Below, piece by piece: positions 1 to 9,660 of a DNA stretch of 64,000 nucleotides (its first letter is position 1; each line of letters begins with the position of its first letter). The stretch comes from CAYTPI01 sp964439625. GTDB taxonomy: Bacteria; Chloroflexota; Anaerolineae; Aggregatilineales; UBA3940. Made by a program: the position numbers and the translations under genes. The stretch is taken from the NCBI GenBank assembly GCA_964439625.1, contig CAYTPI010000003.1, positions 62,001 through 126,000 on the forward strand. The letters are read 5' to 3'. The notes under the pieces are model-generated. The model saw only the letters and a program-made list of their open reading frames with translations. It ran no database searches and was not told the DNA's origin.

Positions 1-594
1 CCACTGCACATTTTTGAACCACGCTACAAGCAGATGATTAACGAGTGTATACGAGATAATGAGCCATTCGGTGTCGTCTTGATTAAGGAAGGAACAGAAG
101 TTGGAGAGCGAGCCACGCCCTATACTATTGGCACATCTGCTTATGTGACGCACTGTCATAAGCTGGAGGATGGGCGCATGAATATTCAAAGTGTTGGGTA
201 CCAGCGCTTTAAAGTTCATGATTTGCACAATAACAAACCATACATCGTCGGTTTAGTCGAAAATCTTCCCATTACGGAGAGTAATTCAGATACTATTGCG
301 AAACTAGCGGCCCAATTTCGTCCGAAGTTTCAGTCTTATCTTGACAGTCTAATCGATGCGGCAAATATTGAGCTTGAAGTTGAGGAGATGCCAGATGAGT
401 CTCTCGCCCTAGCTATTTTCGCAGCCATTACTATGCCAATACCCTCTGAAGAGAAACAAGTGCTATTGTCAAAGGACACAGTTGAGGACATTCTACGGGC
501 CGAACTCAAGTTGTTGAGCCGTGAAACTTTGCTGCTTGGGCAAATGCTCGAAGAACGAAATACTAACGATGACAATCCATTCTCACTAAATTAG
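1..594 (+). CDS. Lon N-terminal (substrate-binding) domain protein, 5' partial
   Basis: The reading frame is open from base 1, so the gene starts upstream of the window; the first residues read PLHIFEPRYKQM, the hallmark of the Lon LAN domain. About 197 residues are visible, ending in a helical tail without any AAA+ ATPase or Ser-Lys protease domain, so this is the stand-alone LonN type rather than Lon protease. Such proteins are thought to bind unfolded substrates, but their role is not well established. It ends 9 bases before plsX and is probably cotranscribed with it. The family call is secure; the function is inferred. Confidence 0.88.
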   Translation, partial: PLHIFEPRYKQMINECIRDNEPFGVVLIKEGTEVGERATPYTIGTSAYVTHCHKLEDGRMNIQSVGYQRFKVHDLHNNKPYIVGLVENLPITESNSDTIAKLAAQFRPKFQSYLDSLIDAANIELEVEEMPDESLALAIFAAITMPIPSEEKQVLLSKDTVEDILRAELKLLSRETLLLGQMLEERNTNDDNPFSLN

Positions 595-603
595 GAGTAT
601 ACG

Positions 604-1599
604 ATGCGGATCGTTATTGATGCGATGGGCAGTGATGATAACCCCGTTCCAGATATAGCGGGTGCTGTGATGTCTGCAAAGCGGTGGCAAGATCCAATCT
701 ATTTAGTCGGGGATGAGACCATTATCAAAGAGCACCTCGGTCGGCATCAAGTTGATGCCGACTTAATCCGAGTGGTGCACGCACCAGAGGCAATTACGAT
801 GTCCGATAAACCCACCAATGCGGCTGCAGAGAAAAAACAGTCATCTATGCACGTTGGCATGCAACTTCTGGTTGATGGTGAAGCCGATGCGTTCGTCACT
901 GCGGGCAATACAGGTGCCGCTTTAGCAGTCGCCACACTGTATACGTTGAAGCGAATTAAAGGGGTCAAGCGGCCTGCTCTGCTTGCTACTCTTCCCACAG
1001 TTGAAGGTTTCACCTTGAGTATTGACGCAGGTGCAAATGCAGATAGCCGCCCTGAACACATTATTCAGTTCGCTCATATGGGTCAAATCTATGCGAGAAA
1101 AGTTATGAAGGTTAGAGTCCCAACAGTGGCATTACTCAGCAATGGAGAAGAAGAGGGCAAGGGTAATGAGTTTATCAAAGAAACCACCCCCCTTCTAGAG
1201 GCTGACCCAACGCTAACATTTATCGGAAACATTGAGCCAAAAGAGGTATTTACCACTACCTTGACCGATATAGTCGTCCACGATGGGTTCACGGGAAACA
1301 TCATGATGAAGGGCGCGGAGGGAGGCATCCGGCTGCTCCAAAGTTTGCTTAGAAAAGAAATCCGATCTGGTATGCTAACTACCGCTGGTGGAGCCCTGAT
1401 ACGCCCTGCACTGGAGCGTGTAAAAGACCACATGGATCCGAATTCAATTGGAGGTGCAGCATTATTGGGGATCAATGGCAACGTTGTGATTGGACATGGC
1501 GGTTCAAATGCTCAGGCAATCATGAATGCCGTTCGTCAGGCGCGACGTATGGTTGAAGGGGATATCGTTGGAGATATTAGGGAGCAATTTTCTCGCTAA
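604..1599 (+). CDS. plsX: Phosphate acyltransferase PlsX
   Basis: PlsX converts acyl-ACP to acyl-phosphate, feeding PlsY in the first step of membrane phospholipid synthesis. The 331-residue protein opens with the family signature IDAMGSDDNP and keeps the conserved GNTGAAL and DGFTGNI segments; length is normal for the family. The start is supported by an AGGAG six bases upstream of the ATG. It follows the Lon-N-domain gene closely. The usual plsX partners fabD, fabG and acpP are not next to it; fabF lies 32 kb away beside rnc. It converges on the Rel gene with only 13 bases between. Confidence 0.97.
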   Translation: MRIVIDAMGSDDNPVPDIAGAVMSAKRWQDPIYLVGDETIIKEHLGRHQVDADLIRVVHAPEAITMSDKPTNAAAEKKQSSMHVGMQLLVDGEADAFVTAGNTGAALAVATLYTLKRIKGVKRPALLATLPTVEGFTLSIDAGANADSRPEHIIQFAHMGQIYARKVMKVRVPTVALLSNGEEEGKGNEFIKETTPLLEADPTLTFIGNIEPKEVFTTTLTDIVVHDGFTGNIMMKGAEGGIRLLQSLLRKEIRSGMLTTAGGALIRPALERVKDHMDPNSIGGAALLGINGNVVIGHGGSNAQAIMNAVRQARRMVEGDIVGDIREQFSR

Positions 1600-1612
1600 A
1601 CAGTTTACCCGC

Positions 1613-3814
1613 TTATACTTCAGCGCGGCGCGCCTCGATGACGTTAGGCAATTGCTCTAAGCGCGACAAGACTCGGCTAAGATGGTTTGTGTCAGACACT
1701 TCAAGGGTCACATCGAAGTGGGCAATATTAACCTTGACACTAACACTTATTTCACGGATATTGATACCTTCGTCCGCAACTGCTGTGCCAATATCACGCA
1801 TCAAGCCTTCGCGATCATAAGCTGATATTTTAACCGGTACCGGATAACAAGTTTGCTTATTCTTACCCCAGGAAACCTCTATTAAGCGGTTGTTAGGCAG
1901 GTTGAGAACATTAGCGCAATCTTTGCGGTGAATGGTTACACCGCGACCAACCGTTACGTAGCCAACGATTTGCTCACCTAAAACAGCATTACAGCAGCGG
2001 GCGAGGTTTGTCAATAGGCCCTGAATACCCTGTACAGTTACCTCTTCAGGCTGAGGCGAGTGGGACGGCGGACGAACCGGTGTCGTCGGCAGCAAATATT
2101 CTTGAGCGTTATGTTCAGCCGGGCTGGATTGGCGATCAAGCTCAATAATTTTGGACGTGACATGCTGGGGATGCAGATCACCAAAGCCGATCTGGGCAAA
2201 CATATCGTCGACTTTTTCAACGCCGAGTATGGTCGATAGCTCTTCATGGGAGAAGTTAGAAATACCTAGGCGTTTCAGTTCCTGATGCAAATTTTCTTTG
2301 CCGAGGGAGATCATCTTATCGCGATCTTGTTTACGGAACCACTGACGAATTTTCGCTGCTGCACGCTTTGTCTTAACATACTTTAGGTTCGGGTTGAGCC
2401 AATCCCGGCTTGGACCGCCCCGCCCCGCAGTCAAGATATCAACGCGATCACCGACCTGTAGTTGATAGTGAAGTGGTACCAGCTTCGTGTTGACCTTCGC
2501 ACCTCGGCAACGGTTACCAACATCTGTATGAATATGATAGGCAAAATCAATAGGCGTTGATCCGGCAGGCAAATCGATGATGTCGCCTTTGGGAGTAAAG
2601 GCATAGACACGATCCTCAAACACGTCTGTTTTCATCATATCAAGGAATTCGCCAGCGGTATTAGCGGACTTACCAACCTCCATCATGTCCCGCAGTTTGC
2701 GGATGCGTCGATTATAGATCTCATCATCATTCGACTGAGCCCCTGTCGAATTCTCTTTGTAGCGCCAGTGGGCTGCCACACCATACTCAGCGTGAATATG
2801 CATTTCATGAGTACGGATTTGGACTTCCAGCGTATTGCCATCTTCGAGGATCACCGCAGTGTGCAGGGATTGGTAAAAATTATCCTTGGGTGCAGCTATG
2901 TAATCATCAAATTCCTCGGGGACGGGGCGCCAAGTTGCATGGACTAAACCTAAGACTTGGTAACAGGCCAGACGATCACCAACGATGATGCGGACGGCGC
3001 GCACATCATATATTTGGTCGAATGACAGCGACTTACGCTCCATCTTGCGCCAGATGCTATAGATATGCTTAGGCCGACCTGTGACAGAGGCCTCAAGGCC
3101 ATGTTCCTGAAGAAGACCGCGCACGCGCTCGACGACCCCATTGATGTATTGATCGCGCTCGGTTCGCCGGCTATCGATCAGACCGGCAATAAACTTATAC
3201 TGTTCCGGATTGATGTAACGTAGGCTTAGGTCTTCAAGTTCCCATTTCATTTGCCAAATACCAAGATGGCTCGCCAGGGGGGCGAAGATGCTCATCGTCT
3301 CATGGGCCATCCGTAGCTGTCTTTCACGCTTCAAGTAGCCGAGTGTACGCATATTGTGCAAACGGTCAGCCAATTTAATCAGAATGACTCGTACATCTGC
3401 GTCCATAGCCAACAGTGTTTTTCTCAGGAACTCAGCCTCACGAGCTTCCAAATCTTGCGCTTGATTTTTGCCTAATGGGATTGCTTCCAGCTTAGTTACA
3501 CCTTCAACGAGGCGAGCAACCTCAGCATTAAACTCATCTTCAAGATCGAGAAGCGTCACAGGTGTGTCTTCAACGACATCGTGCAAAAGGCCAGCCGCAA
3601 TAACAGCAGCATCAAGTTTCATATCAATGAGGATACGCGCAACTGCAATGCAGTGAATGAAATAGTCTTCGCCAGACTTGCGCTTTTGACCGTCGTGGGC
3701 TTTTTTTGCCACTTTAAATGCACGCTCAATGAGGGCACGGTCAGGGGTGGAAAGCGTATGTTCGATTGGATTAATCAGGTCGTGGAACGTTGTATCTTCC
3801 GCTAGCTGAATCAT
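1613..3814 (-). CDS. rel: Bifunctional (p)ppGpp synthetase/hydrolase (RelA/SpoT family)
   Basis: Makes and degrades the stringent-response alarmone (p)ppGpp. Domains in order: an HD hydrolase domain (roughly 30-200) with an intact HDVVEDT motif and LADRLHNM; a synthetase domain (about 230-360) with GRPKHIYSIWRKM, YQSLHT and EVQIRT; a TGS domain (about 395-460); a helical zinc-finger-like region containing ARCCNAV; and a C-terminal ACT domain. Both catalytic centres look intact, so it is probably the single bifunctional Rel of the cell. I chose the ATG at 3814 over a TTG three codons upstream, because the TTG sits too close to the only Shine-Dalgarno-like AGG. It lies 88 bases downstream of the M23 peptidase gene. 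Confidence 0.95.
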   Translation of the reverse strand: MIQLAEDTTFHDLINPIEHTLSTPDRALIERAFKVAKKAHDGQKRKSGEDYFIHCIAVARILIDMKLDAAVIAAGLLHDVVEDTPVTLLDLEDEFNAEVARLVEGVTKLEAIPLGKNQAQDLEAREAEFLRKTLLAMDADVRVILIKLADRLHNMRTLGYLKRERQLRMAHETMSIFAPLASHLGIWQMKWELEDLSLRYINPEQYKFIAGLIDSRRTERDQYINGVVERVRGLLQEHGLEASVTGRPKHIYSIWRKMERKSLSFDQIYDVRAVRIIVGDRLACYQVLGLVHATWRPVPEEFDDYIAAPKDNFYQSLHTAVILEDGNTLEVQIRTHEMHIHAEYGVAAHWRYKENSTGAQSNDDEIYNRRIRKLRDMMEVGKSANTAGEFLDMMKTDVFEDRVYAFTPKGDIIDLPAGSTPIDFAYHIHTDVGNRCRGAKVNTKLVPLHYQLQVGDRVDILTAGRGGPSRDWLNPNLKYVKTKRAAAKIRQWFRKQDRDKMISLGKENLHQELKRLGISNFSHEELSTILGVEKVDDMFAQIGFGDLHPQHVTSKIIELDRQSSPAEHNAQEYLLPTTPVRPPSHSPQPEEVTVQGIQGLLTNLARCCNAVLGEQIVGYVTVGRGVTIHRKDCANVLNLPNNRLIEVSWGKNKQTCYPVPVKISAYDREGLMRDIGTAVADEGINIREISVSVKVNIAHFDVTLEVSDTNHLSRVLSRLEQLPNVIEARRAEV

Positions 3815-3902
3815 TTTATGCAATACCTGTAAGGCAACAACTTATTGGTTCAGTATATGAAAATTAGAGTTACGACGCAATCTTTCTAACGTGCCATCAA
3901 GG

Positions 3903-5018
3903 TTAGGGAACAGCATAGGTGGGAATGACAAAATCTGACTGTGTTTCACGCATTTCAACCCAGTTTACGGTTCCCTCTTGAACATCAACCTGGCCCTCCC
4001 ATGTTAGGTTTCCGAAGCGTGCTTTGGCAATATAACACCCAATAGGAATATTGGGCATAACGAAGTTTTCATTCCAATTATCATCTGAGTAAATTGGGCC
4101 TGCATATGTACTCGTCTGGCTCACAAACCAATCCGTATCGCACTGGGTAAGGACGACTTCAACATCCGCATATTCGAGATTTAGCACCTCTATGTGACCG
4201 GCGACCACACCGGTTCCTTCGTAAGGTGCGATCCAAAGATCAGGGTTACGCGTATCACGATAGCGATTTTGCGCATAGCGGACTTCAAAGTGAACATGCG
4301 GGCCGGTCACCTGACCTGTGTCACCAATGAGGCCAATCACATCCCCAGCAGCGACCGTATCGCCCGCTTCAACAAGTAGGGCTGACAGGTGTGCATAGAG
4401 AGTGAACAAGGCATTGCCATTGTGTCCGAAAGAATGCTCAATCACAACCGTGTTGCCATATGTTGTAATGGCTTCACCAGTTTTTTCATCAAAATGACCC
4501 TCATCTGCCCACAGGATGACGCCATCGCCCGCAGCAATAACCTCGACACCAATGGGGTTTGAGATATCGATACCGTGATGAACACGCAAGCTGTTGTTCG
4601 AACCACGGGTTCCATACGGATAGTAAAGTAAGCCAGCGTTAATGTTATTTGACGCCACAGGCCGAATAAAGTAGAAGTGATCCCATGGGTTAGCAGCACG
4701 TGGAACCCCAACCGATAAGGGATTCCACCCCTCTGGCACAGCGTTAGCAGAGCCAGTCGCTCCACCCTGCCCAACAGCATCTAATTCAGCAGCGTAGACT
4801 GCATTTGATATATCCGGCAAAGGTTGGTCGAGTTCGGGTGGCAGACTGGTTGGATTTTGGTCTGCACCACGATTGAATTGAATAAAGGCTGGTTGCGCAT
4901 TTGTTGCGTCTCGTGAACTGTTATTTATATCCGATGTTTGCGGTTCAATTAGTGTAATAACAGCAAAGAACAACCCAACTGCGAGACCAACACCAATAAG
5001 TGCGAAAATCTGTTTCAT
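3903..5018 (-). CDS. M23 family metallopeptidase (LytM-type peptidoglycan endopeptidase)
   Basis: A 371-residue exported protein. An N-terminal hydrophobic segment (about 5-25) anchors or exports it; a low-complexity linker follows; the M23 domain (about 120-260) has the zinc ligands HHGID and HVHFEVR and the intervening YAHLS motif. The C-terminal 100 residues form an unassigned beta-rich domain with two cysteines. M23 enzymes cut cross-linking peptides of peptidoglycan. The gene starts 10 bases after the stop of the upstream PD40-propeller gene, so the two are likely cotranscribed and may act together on the envelope. Catalytic residues appear complete. Confidence 0.9.
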   Translation of the reverse strand: MKQIFALIGVGLAVGLFFAVITLIEPQTSDINNSSRDATNAQPAFIQFNRGADQNPTSLPPELDQPLPDISNAVYAAELDAVGQGGATGSANAVPEGWNPLSVGVPRAANPWDHFYFIRPVASNNINAGLLYYPYGTRGSNNSLRVHHGIDISNPIGVEVIAAGDGVILWADEGHFDEKTGEAITTYGNTVVIEHSFGHNGNALFTLYAHLSALLVEAGDTVAAGDVIGLIGDTGQVTGPHVHFEVRYAQNRYRDTRNPDLWIAPYEGTGVVAGHIEVLNLEYADVEVVLTQCDTDWFVSQTSTYAGPIYSDDNWNENFVMPNIPIGCYIAKARFGNLTWEGQVDVQEGTVNWVEMRETQSDFVIPTYAVP

Positions 5019-5027
5019 CGTGTTGAG

Positions 5028-7013
5028 TTATTCCTGCCCTATGGCTGGGGATGTTGACGGTATATTAAGCGGTTGCGCCGTAGGTACTGGGAATGTCTGT
5101 TCTAATTCATAATCTTCATAGAGTTGTTGCATGGCAGCATACCAGGTGAGGCCGTCTTGCTTTTCGTACTGCCAGTACAAGACTCCAGCCCAATTGGAGC
5201 GCCATGACTGATGCGACGTCACAGGGTGCCAGCCATAAACCTTGGCAATTTCCGTGAAATTGACATAATAACCTGAGGGTATTTCATCGTACTGACCCCC
5301 TCCTTGTTCGTAAGCATCTACAGAACCACTAGCCCTCGTCGAAAAATCCCATGGTAGAGCAGTCAATGGTTCACCGAAGGTGCCATCCTGAGCCGAAGCT
5401 CGAACATAGATATCCCACTGGACTCCATCACGCGTATCCACGCGAACCAGCTCGATTTGCGGCGTCGTTCCGGTGTTATAGGATTGGACAATATCTATCG
5501 CACGGCCCGCTTTATGCCAGTTGCGAAATTCCTGTCCAGGGTCAGCACGCCGGTCGATAGGCCACCAAACACCATCTAAACTGGCAAGAAAATCCCAACC
5601 TGCATCGCGCAAGATAGATGCACGCAATGCGTAGAATGAATCGTCAACATGATCAGACAAATACGGCGCACTGGTATTTACATCTGGAATGGTGATCGGT
5701 TTGACAAGCCGACTTGCTTCAAGTGCCGTGGGCAAGTTTTCCTCATAAACTGGGAGAATTGGGTCGCTCATAGCAACTGCGAGTCGCCCTTGTGGCGTTG
5801 CTGGTGGTGCATAACTTACCCATTGCGGATCTTGCGCATAGCTGGGTAATGCATACGTGCGAACAGTGACATCCCACGCATTAAGTTGCCCGGTGGTTAG
5901 CAGGGTCGTTGCTGGGGTCTCGGCTAAGAATACCAATGTGTCTGAGTTTGGAAGCCAGCTTGGATCGGCACCATGCCCGACAATCGTTGCTGGTGCATTG
6001 ACACCTTCAACACGTTTGACAAAGACTTGTTCGAGGCCGTCGTCTCGCCCATCATAGGCGAGCAATGTCCCATCAGAATTCCAAACAGGATTATCTTCGT
6101 TTATGGTGGGAGAGTTGGTGAGGTTGGGTGCTTGAGCTTCTATAGGATTGTCTAGAGAAATAACAAATATATCATTATTACCATTTCGCCAGGATACATA
6201 GGCGAGCTCACGGCCAAGGGCACTAGGACGCCAGGCGGGACTATAATCAGGTTCGGGATTACGGGTGACTGCAAATGGCCCTTCCTGACCATCCGCACGG
6301 ATGAGATACACATCAAGGTTGCCATTTTGATAACTCTCATAGGTAATCCACTGGCTGTCGGGGCTCCATGAGGGTGCGCCGTCGTAGCCCAAGTTTTGTG
6401 TAAGCTGAGTAATGTCACCCGTTGGGATATCTAAAAGGTAGATATCCCAATTACCGCCGCGATTGCTGGCGAAGGCGATCAATGTTCCATCTGGGCTCCA
6501 TGCAGCTTCGCGGTCGTTTGCTGGGTGATTGGTCAACTTAAAGGGCCCATTTTGCCCTGGGGAAAGTGCAAATATATCTTGCTGTGCGTATAGCCGCCCT
6601 TGCGCATTAACGGTGCCAGAGTACATAGAGAAAATAATCGCACCTGAGTCTACAGTAAGCTGCTGAGTTAACGAGACTTCACTTTCGCCTCGGTCGAAAA
6701 GATTATCTAAATTAGGTTCTGCGTTAGTACCAGGCGCGAACAAACTAACAATCGCGTTGGTTTGAACCTGTGGCGTTGCAAGAAATACCACTGCCCCAGC
6801 CACAACGGCGAGCAATAGAATAATTACAGCAGTTAATGATTGCACTTGAACATCTACACGTTGGGAAACTTGAGTTGATACCCCATTTAGACGAACAAGC
6901 GATGCGGTAGCTACTGATTTATATCCGCTGTGAATGCGATCGCCGCCCCAGATTGCAATCCGAATAAGAAGACGGGTAAGCCGATCAATAAAGCGAAGAG
7001 AGCGATTTAGCAT
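5028..7013 (-). CDS. PD40 (TolB-like) beta-propeller protein with an M15-like C-terminal region
   Basis: About 661 residues with a hydrophobic membrane segment near residues 65-85. Several PD40 repeats follow (about 130-390), each with a form of WSPDG/WSPDS, FASNR and D-I/V-Y/F. The C-terminal third contains NWHKAGRAIDI (about residues 497-507), which fits the HxxGxAxD zinc motif of M15 peptidases, but the later WH motif of that family reads YWQYE here, so one ligand seems to be missing. The gene lies directly upstream of the M23 peptidase, suggesting a cell-wall role. No Shine-Dalgarno marks the start: the ATG at 7013 was taken, while an in-frame TTG at 7037 is possible. Confidence 0.82.
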   Translation of the reverse strand: MLNRSLRFIDRLTRLLIRIAIWGGDRIHSGYKSVATASLVRLNGVSTQVSQRVDVQVQSLTAVIILLLAVVAGAVVFLATPQVQTNAIVSLFAPGTNAEPNLDNLFDRGESEVSLTQQLTVDSGAIIFSMYSGTVNAQGRLYAQQDIFALSPGQNGPFKLTNHPANDREAAWSPDGTLIAFASNRGGNWDIYLLDIPTGDITQLTQNLGYDGAPSWSPDSQWITYESYQNGNLDVYLIRADGQEGPFAVTRNPEPDYSPAWRPSALGRELAYVSWRNGNNDIFVISLDNPIEAQAPNLTNSPTINEDNPVWNSDGTLLAYDGRDDGLEQVFVKRVEGVNAPATIVGHGADPSWLPNSDTLVFLAETPATTLLTTGQLNAWDVTVRTYALPSYAQDPQWVSYAPPATPQGRLAVAMSDPILPVYEENLPTALEASRLVKPITIPDVNTSAPYLSDHVDDSFYALRASILRDAGWDFLASLDGVWWPIDRRADPGQEFRNWHKAGRAIDIVQSYNTGTTPQIELVRVDTRDGVQWDIYVRASAQDGTFGEPLTALPWDFSTRASGSVDAYEQGGGQYDEIPSGYYVNFTEIAKVYGWHPVTSHQSWRSNWAGVLYWQYEKQDGLTWYAAMQQLYEDYELEQTFPVPTAQPLNIPSTSPAIGQE

Positions 7014-7173
7014 GTCTGTTGTATCAATGATGACCAATTAGTTGGCAGTTTAGCGTAGTTGACATTTTCTTGCAGCAGGTGATGAGTCCTGCTGAATGCT
7101 AAGCTATCTAGTTGTATTATCCTTGATAGGTATCACGTTAGTCATGTATATTTAACCGGTTATTGGACAAAGC

Positions 7174-7201
7174 GTGACACGATAGGTCAGTGTGCTATAC
7201 T
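7174..7201 (+). promoter_or_regulatory. Putative extended -10 promoter for the S1-domain gene
   Basis: GTGACA (7174-7179), a 16-base spacer, and TATACT (7196-7201) preceded by TGC, giving an extended -10 element. It would give a leader of about 65 bases to the ATG at 7276. Prediction by eye only. Confidence 0.5.
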
Positions 7202-7275
7202 CTCGGCTTGCGGCTTACAAATACGTGACGCTGAGTTAAAAACTATACAATACAAAATGTGCGAGGAGAACAAGC

Positions 7276-7977
7276 ATGGTTGAAGGCGAAACGCCCTCGT
7301 CTGCCAGCGAACTGGAGACGAAACAGCAGATGGAAGCTGTTGTAAAACAAATTGAACTAGCAGGCGCAATTCTCGATATAGGGGTTGACTACGATGCCCT
7401 GCTTCATATCTCTCAAATAAGAGCCAAGCGCGTCAACAACGTCCGCGATGTGCTCGAAGAGGGCCAGACAGTTACTGTTTGGGTACGTGATATTGACCAC
7501 GAACGCCGTTTCGTCAATGTCACTATGATCGAGCCGCCCGATGTAACATGGGAGGAGATCAAAGCTGGGCAAACTTATACAGGCAAAGTCGTACGGATTG
7601 AAAAATTCGGTATCTTTGTTGATATCGGCGCAGACAAGCATGGACTCGTTCATGTTAGCGAGATGTCAAACGATTATGTCAAATCACCACAAGACGTAGT
7701 TGAGCGTGATGCAGAAGTGCAGGTGAAAGTCATTGGCGTCAATAAGGACAAGCGTCAGATTGACTTAAGCATGAAAGCATTAATGGAGCCAGAGCCAAGT
7801 ATGGCTGATATTGAAGAGCCAGATGAAGAGCTGCCGACGGCAATGGCTATGGCATTTCAGAAAGCGATGGATGACAGCGATGACGACGCTGCTAACTCTG
7901 AAAGAGCGAGTGCCAAGAAGGGTAATCAACAAGATGATATCCTTCGGCGTACGCTGGAAAAGCACGGGAACAGTTAG
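7276..7977 (+). CDS. S1 RNA-binding domain protein (two S1 repeats)
   Basis: A 233-residue protein with two S1-type OB folds. The first (about 25-90) starts abruptly at GAILDIGVDYDALLHIS and seems to lack its first strand; the second (about 98-168) is complete, with GKVVRIEKFGIFVDIG and GLVHVSEMS. A charged acidic tail follows. Similar short S1 proteins bind RNA or associate with ribosomes, but the specific role is unknown; it is too short to be ribosomal protein S1 (RpsA). The start has GAGGAG eight bases upstream. It has its own likely promoter and a strong terminator, so it is probably monocistronic. Confidence 0.85.
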   Translation: MVEGETPSSASELETKQQMEAVVKQIELAGAILDIGVDYDALLHISQIRAKRVNNVRDVLEEGQTVTVWVRDIDHERRFVNVTMIEPPDVTWEEIKAGQTYTGKVVRIEKFGIFVDIGADKHGLVHVSEMSNDYVKSPQDVVERDAEVQVKVIGVNKDKRQIDLSMKALMEPEPSMADIEEPDEELPTAMAMAFQKAMDDSDDDAANSERASAKKGNQQDDILRRTLEKHGNS

Positions 7978-7992
7978 TTCATCCAACAATAC

Positions 7993-8013
7993 ATCTGTTA
8001 TCTGTTATCTGTT
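7993..8013. repeat. Short tandem repeat, 3 copies of ATCTGTT
   Basis: Three perfect head-to-tail copies of the heptamer ATCTGTT between the S1-gene stop and its terminator. Non-coding; possibly a replication-slippage product. Confidence 0.85.
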
Positions 8014-8015
8014 AG

Positions 8016-8049
8016 ACGGTGAGCCTGACAAAGGTGCTCACCGTTTTTT
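8016..8049 (+). terminator. Rho-independent terminator of the S1-domain gene
   Basis: Perfect 9-bp stem ACGGTGAGC (8016-8024) with GCTCACCGT (8036-8044), an 11-base loop and a run of T immediately after. It lies between convergent genes and touches the end of the Ser/Thr-kinase gene; the T-tract is only on the plus strand. Confidence 0.88.
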
Positions 8050-9655
8050 AGCCAACTTCAGTAAATATTGTGAATTCAAAGGTGAGCGGTTGACCAACTT
8101 GCGTGCCATCCGGTTGAACGAATATCCATGTGCTTTGAATTGTTGGGTCTGTCTCTACGAATCCTGGCATGCGTAGGTTGAGCTCAATCGTGAATTCATC
8201 TTGCGGCTCAAGTCGTTGATCGAATTCGATAAAGTCAGGCCCTTCGAGTTGTTCACCCTCTAAGAATACCATCCGTGTATCGTCATCAATTGCGCATTGA
8301 CTGTCGTTCACTATAGTAACAGTTAGCGTGAGCGTTGTGAGTTCGGGATAGATGGATTCGTTCTCAGGATTTTGAGAAACAATCTCGTAATCGTAATCAC
8401 AAGCCAGCACGGTAGCGGTCATATCAGGCGTCGGCGAAATATCGGCGTTGGGCGTCTCGTTGAGAGAGGCAGATAGAGCCTCAACGGTTAATGCCAGTTC
8501 GGTAGCCTGCAAGTTTGGCGTTGGTGTCATCTCCGGTTCTGGTGTCTCGGCTGATGCGATCACCTGGGTTGCTGTTGTCGTTTGCGGTACCATCACCATT
8601 GGCATTTGAGCTAATATAGGATCAAGTTCGCCAGTAAATGAAAAGTAAGCGCCTGCAACTAGGGCAATCAGAGAGACAAGCATCGCAAACAGAATACGCG
8701 GAAACCCATCCGAAGCGGCTCGCTTACGGGTGGTCGGTGTTGTTGAGGCGGCTGCTTTCGCACGGGCTGCGACAGCGGCCTGCACTGGGGCTGCTGATAG
8801 TATCTTGGTATCAGACGCGTCCAGATTATCAAGATGCTCAATCATCTCTTCGATTTTTTGATACCGCTCTTCTGGAGACTTCGCCAGTGCTCTGAAGATA
8901 ATACGCTCAAGTGCTTCAGGGATTTCCGCGTTAATTGAGGTTGGTGGAGGTAGCGGATCATTGACGTGTTTTAGCACAATCGCAATGGGTGTGTCTGCAT
9001 CGTAGGGGGTCGTTCCAGTAACAAGCTGGTACAGTACCACGCCCAATGAATAAATATCAGAGCGATTATCTCCAGGTTGGCCTAACCCCTGCTCTGGTGA
9101 CATATACGCTGGTGTCCCAACCATCGAGCCACTGGCGGTCATTGTGGGGCCACTGACAATGCGAGCAATACCAAAGTCGGTAAGGACAACTCGTCCATCT
9201 GAGTCCAACATGATATTTGCGGGCTTGATGTCACGGTGAATCATGCCGCGTGAGTGTGCGAATGCCAGCGCACTGGCAAGATCACGGATGACACGGACAG
9301 CTTCCGCAATGCTAAACTGTTCCCCTTGAAAGCTCAACTGCATCAACCGTGTGCGAAGAGTTGGACCATCAATAAATTCCATGATCATGTAGTACAGATC
9401 GCGTTTGCTATCAACGTCAAAGTCATAAACTTGCACAATATTAGTATGCTTTAAGCGCGCAATGTTACGAGCCTCACGCTCGAAGCGCTCCTGGAATTCA
9501 GGATCCTCACCGAGGAATGGGTGGAGAACTTTGACAGCGACAAAACGATCCAACGACTCATGGTATGCCTTATAGACTTCTGCCATACCACCGCGACCAA
9601 TACGCTCTTTAACCTCGTACTTGCCCAGGTTTTGCCCAAGTAGTTCATCAGACAC
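8048..9655 (-). CDS. Membrane Ser/Thr protein kinase with extracellular NBR1-type Ig-like domain
   Basis: A PknB-type kinase of 535 residues. The cytoplasmic kinase domain (about 12-275) has the glycine loop GRGGMAEVY, the VAVK lysine, HRDIKPAN, the DFG of LTDFGIAR, and GTPAYMSPEQ, all intact. A linker leads to one membrane segment (about 322-342), a Thr/Pro-rich stretch, and an external domain (about 415-535) that resembles NBR1 Ig-like modules, a combination often met in Chloroflexota. PASTA repeats are absent. Start is a GTG with AGGAAGG about 11 bases upstream, inside the end of the preceding gene, which ends 5 bases away. It probably senses an envelope signal; substrates are unknown. Confidence 0.9.
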   Translation of the reverse strand: MSDELLGQNLGKYEVKERIGRGGMAEVYKAYHESLDRFVAVKVLHPFLGEDPEFQERFEREARNIARLKHTNIVQVYDFDVDSKRDLYYMIMEFIDGPTLRTRLMQLSFQGEQFSIAEAVRVIRDLASALAFAHSRGMIHRDIKPANIMLDSDGRVVLTDFGIARIVSGPTMTASGSMVGTPAYMSPEQGLGQPGDNRSDIYSLGVVLYQLVTGTTPYDADTPIAIVLKHVNDPLPPPTSINAEIPEALERIIFRALAKSPEERYQKIEEMIEHLDNLDASDTKILSAAPVQAAVAARAKAAASTTPTTRKRAASDGFPRILFAMLVSLIALVAGAYFSFTGELDPILAQMPMVMVPQTTTATQVIASAETPEPEMTPTPNLQATELALTVEALSASLNETPNADISPTPDMTATVLACDYDYEIVSQNPENESIYPELTTLTLTVTIVNDSQCAIDDDTRMVFLEGEQLEGPDFIEFDQRLEPQDEFTIELNLRMPGFVETDPTIQSTWIFVQPDGTQVGQPLTFEFTIFTEVG

Positions 9656-9660
9656 AGGTG

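Noticed and set aside
1..594. Full ATP-dependent Lon protease
   Set aside because: The frame stops after about 197 residues with no AAA+ or protease domain.
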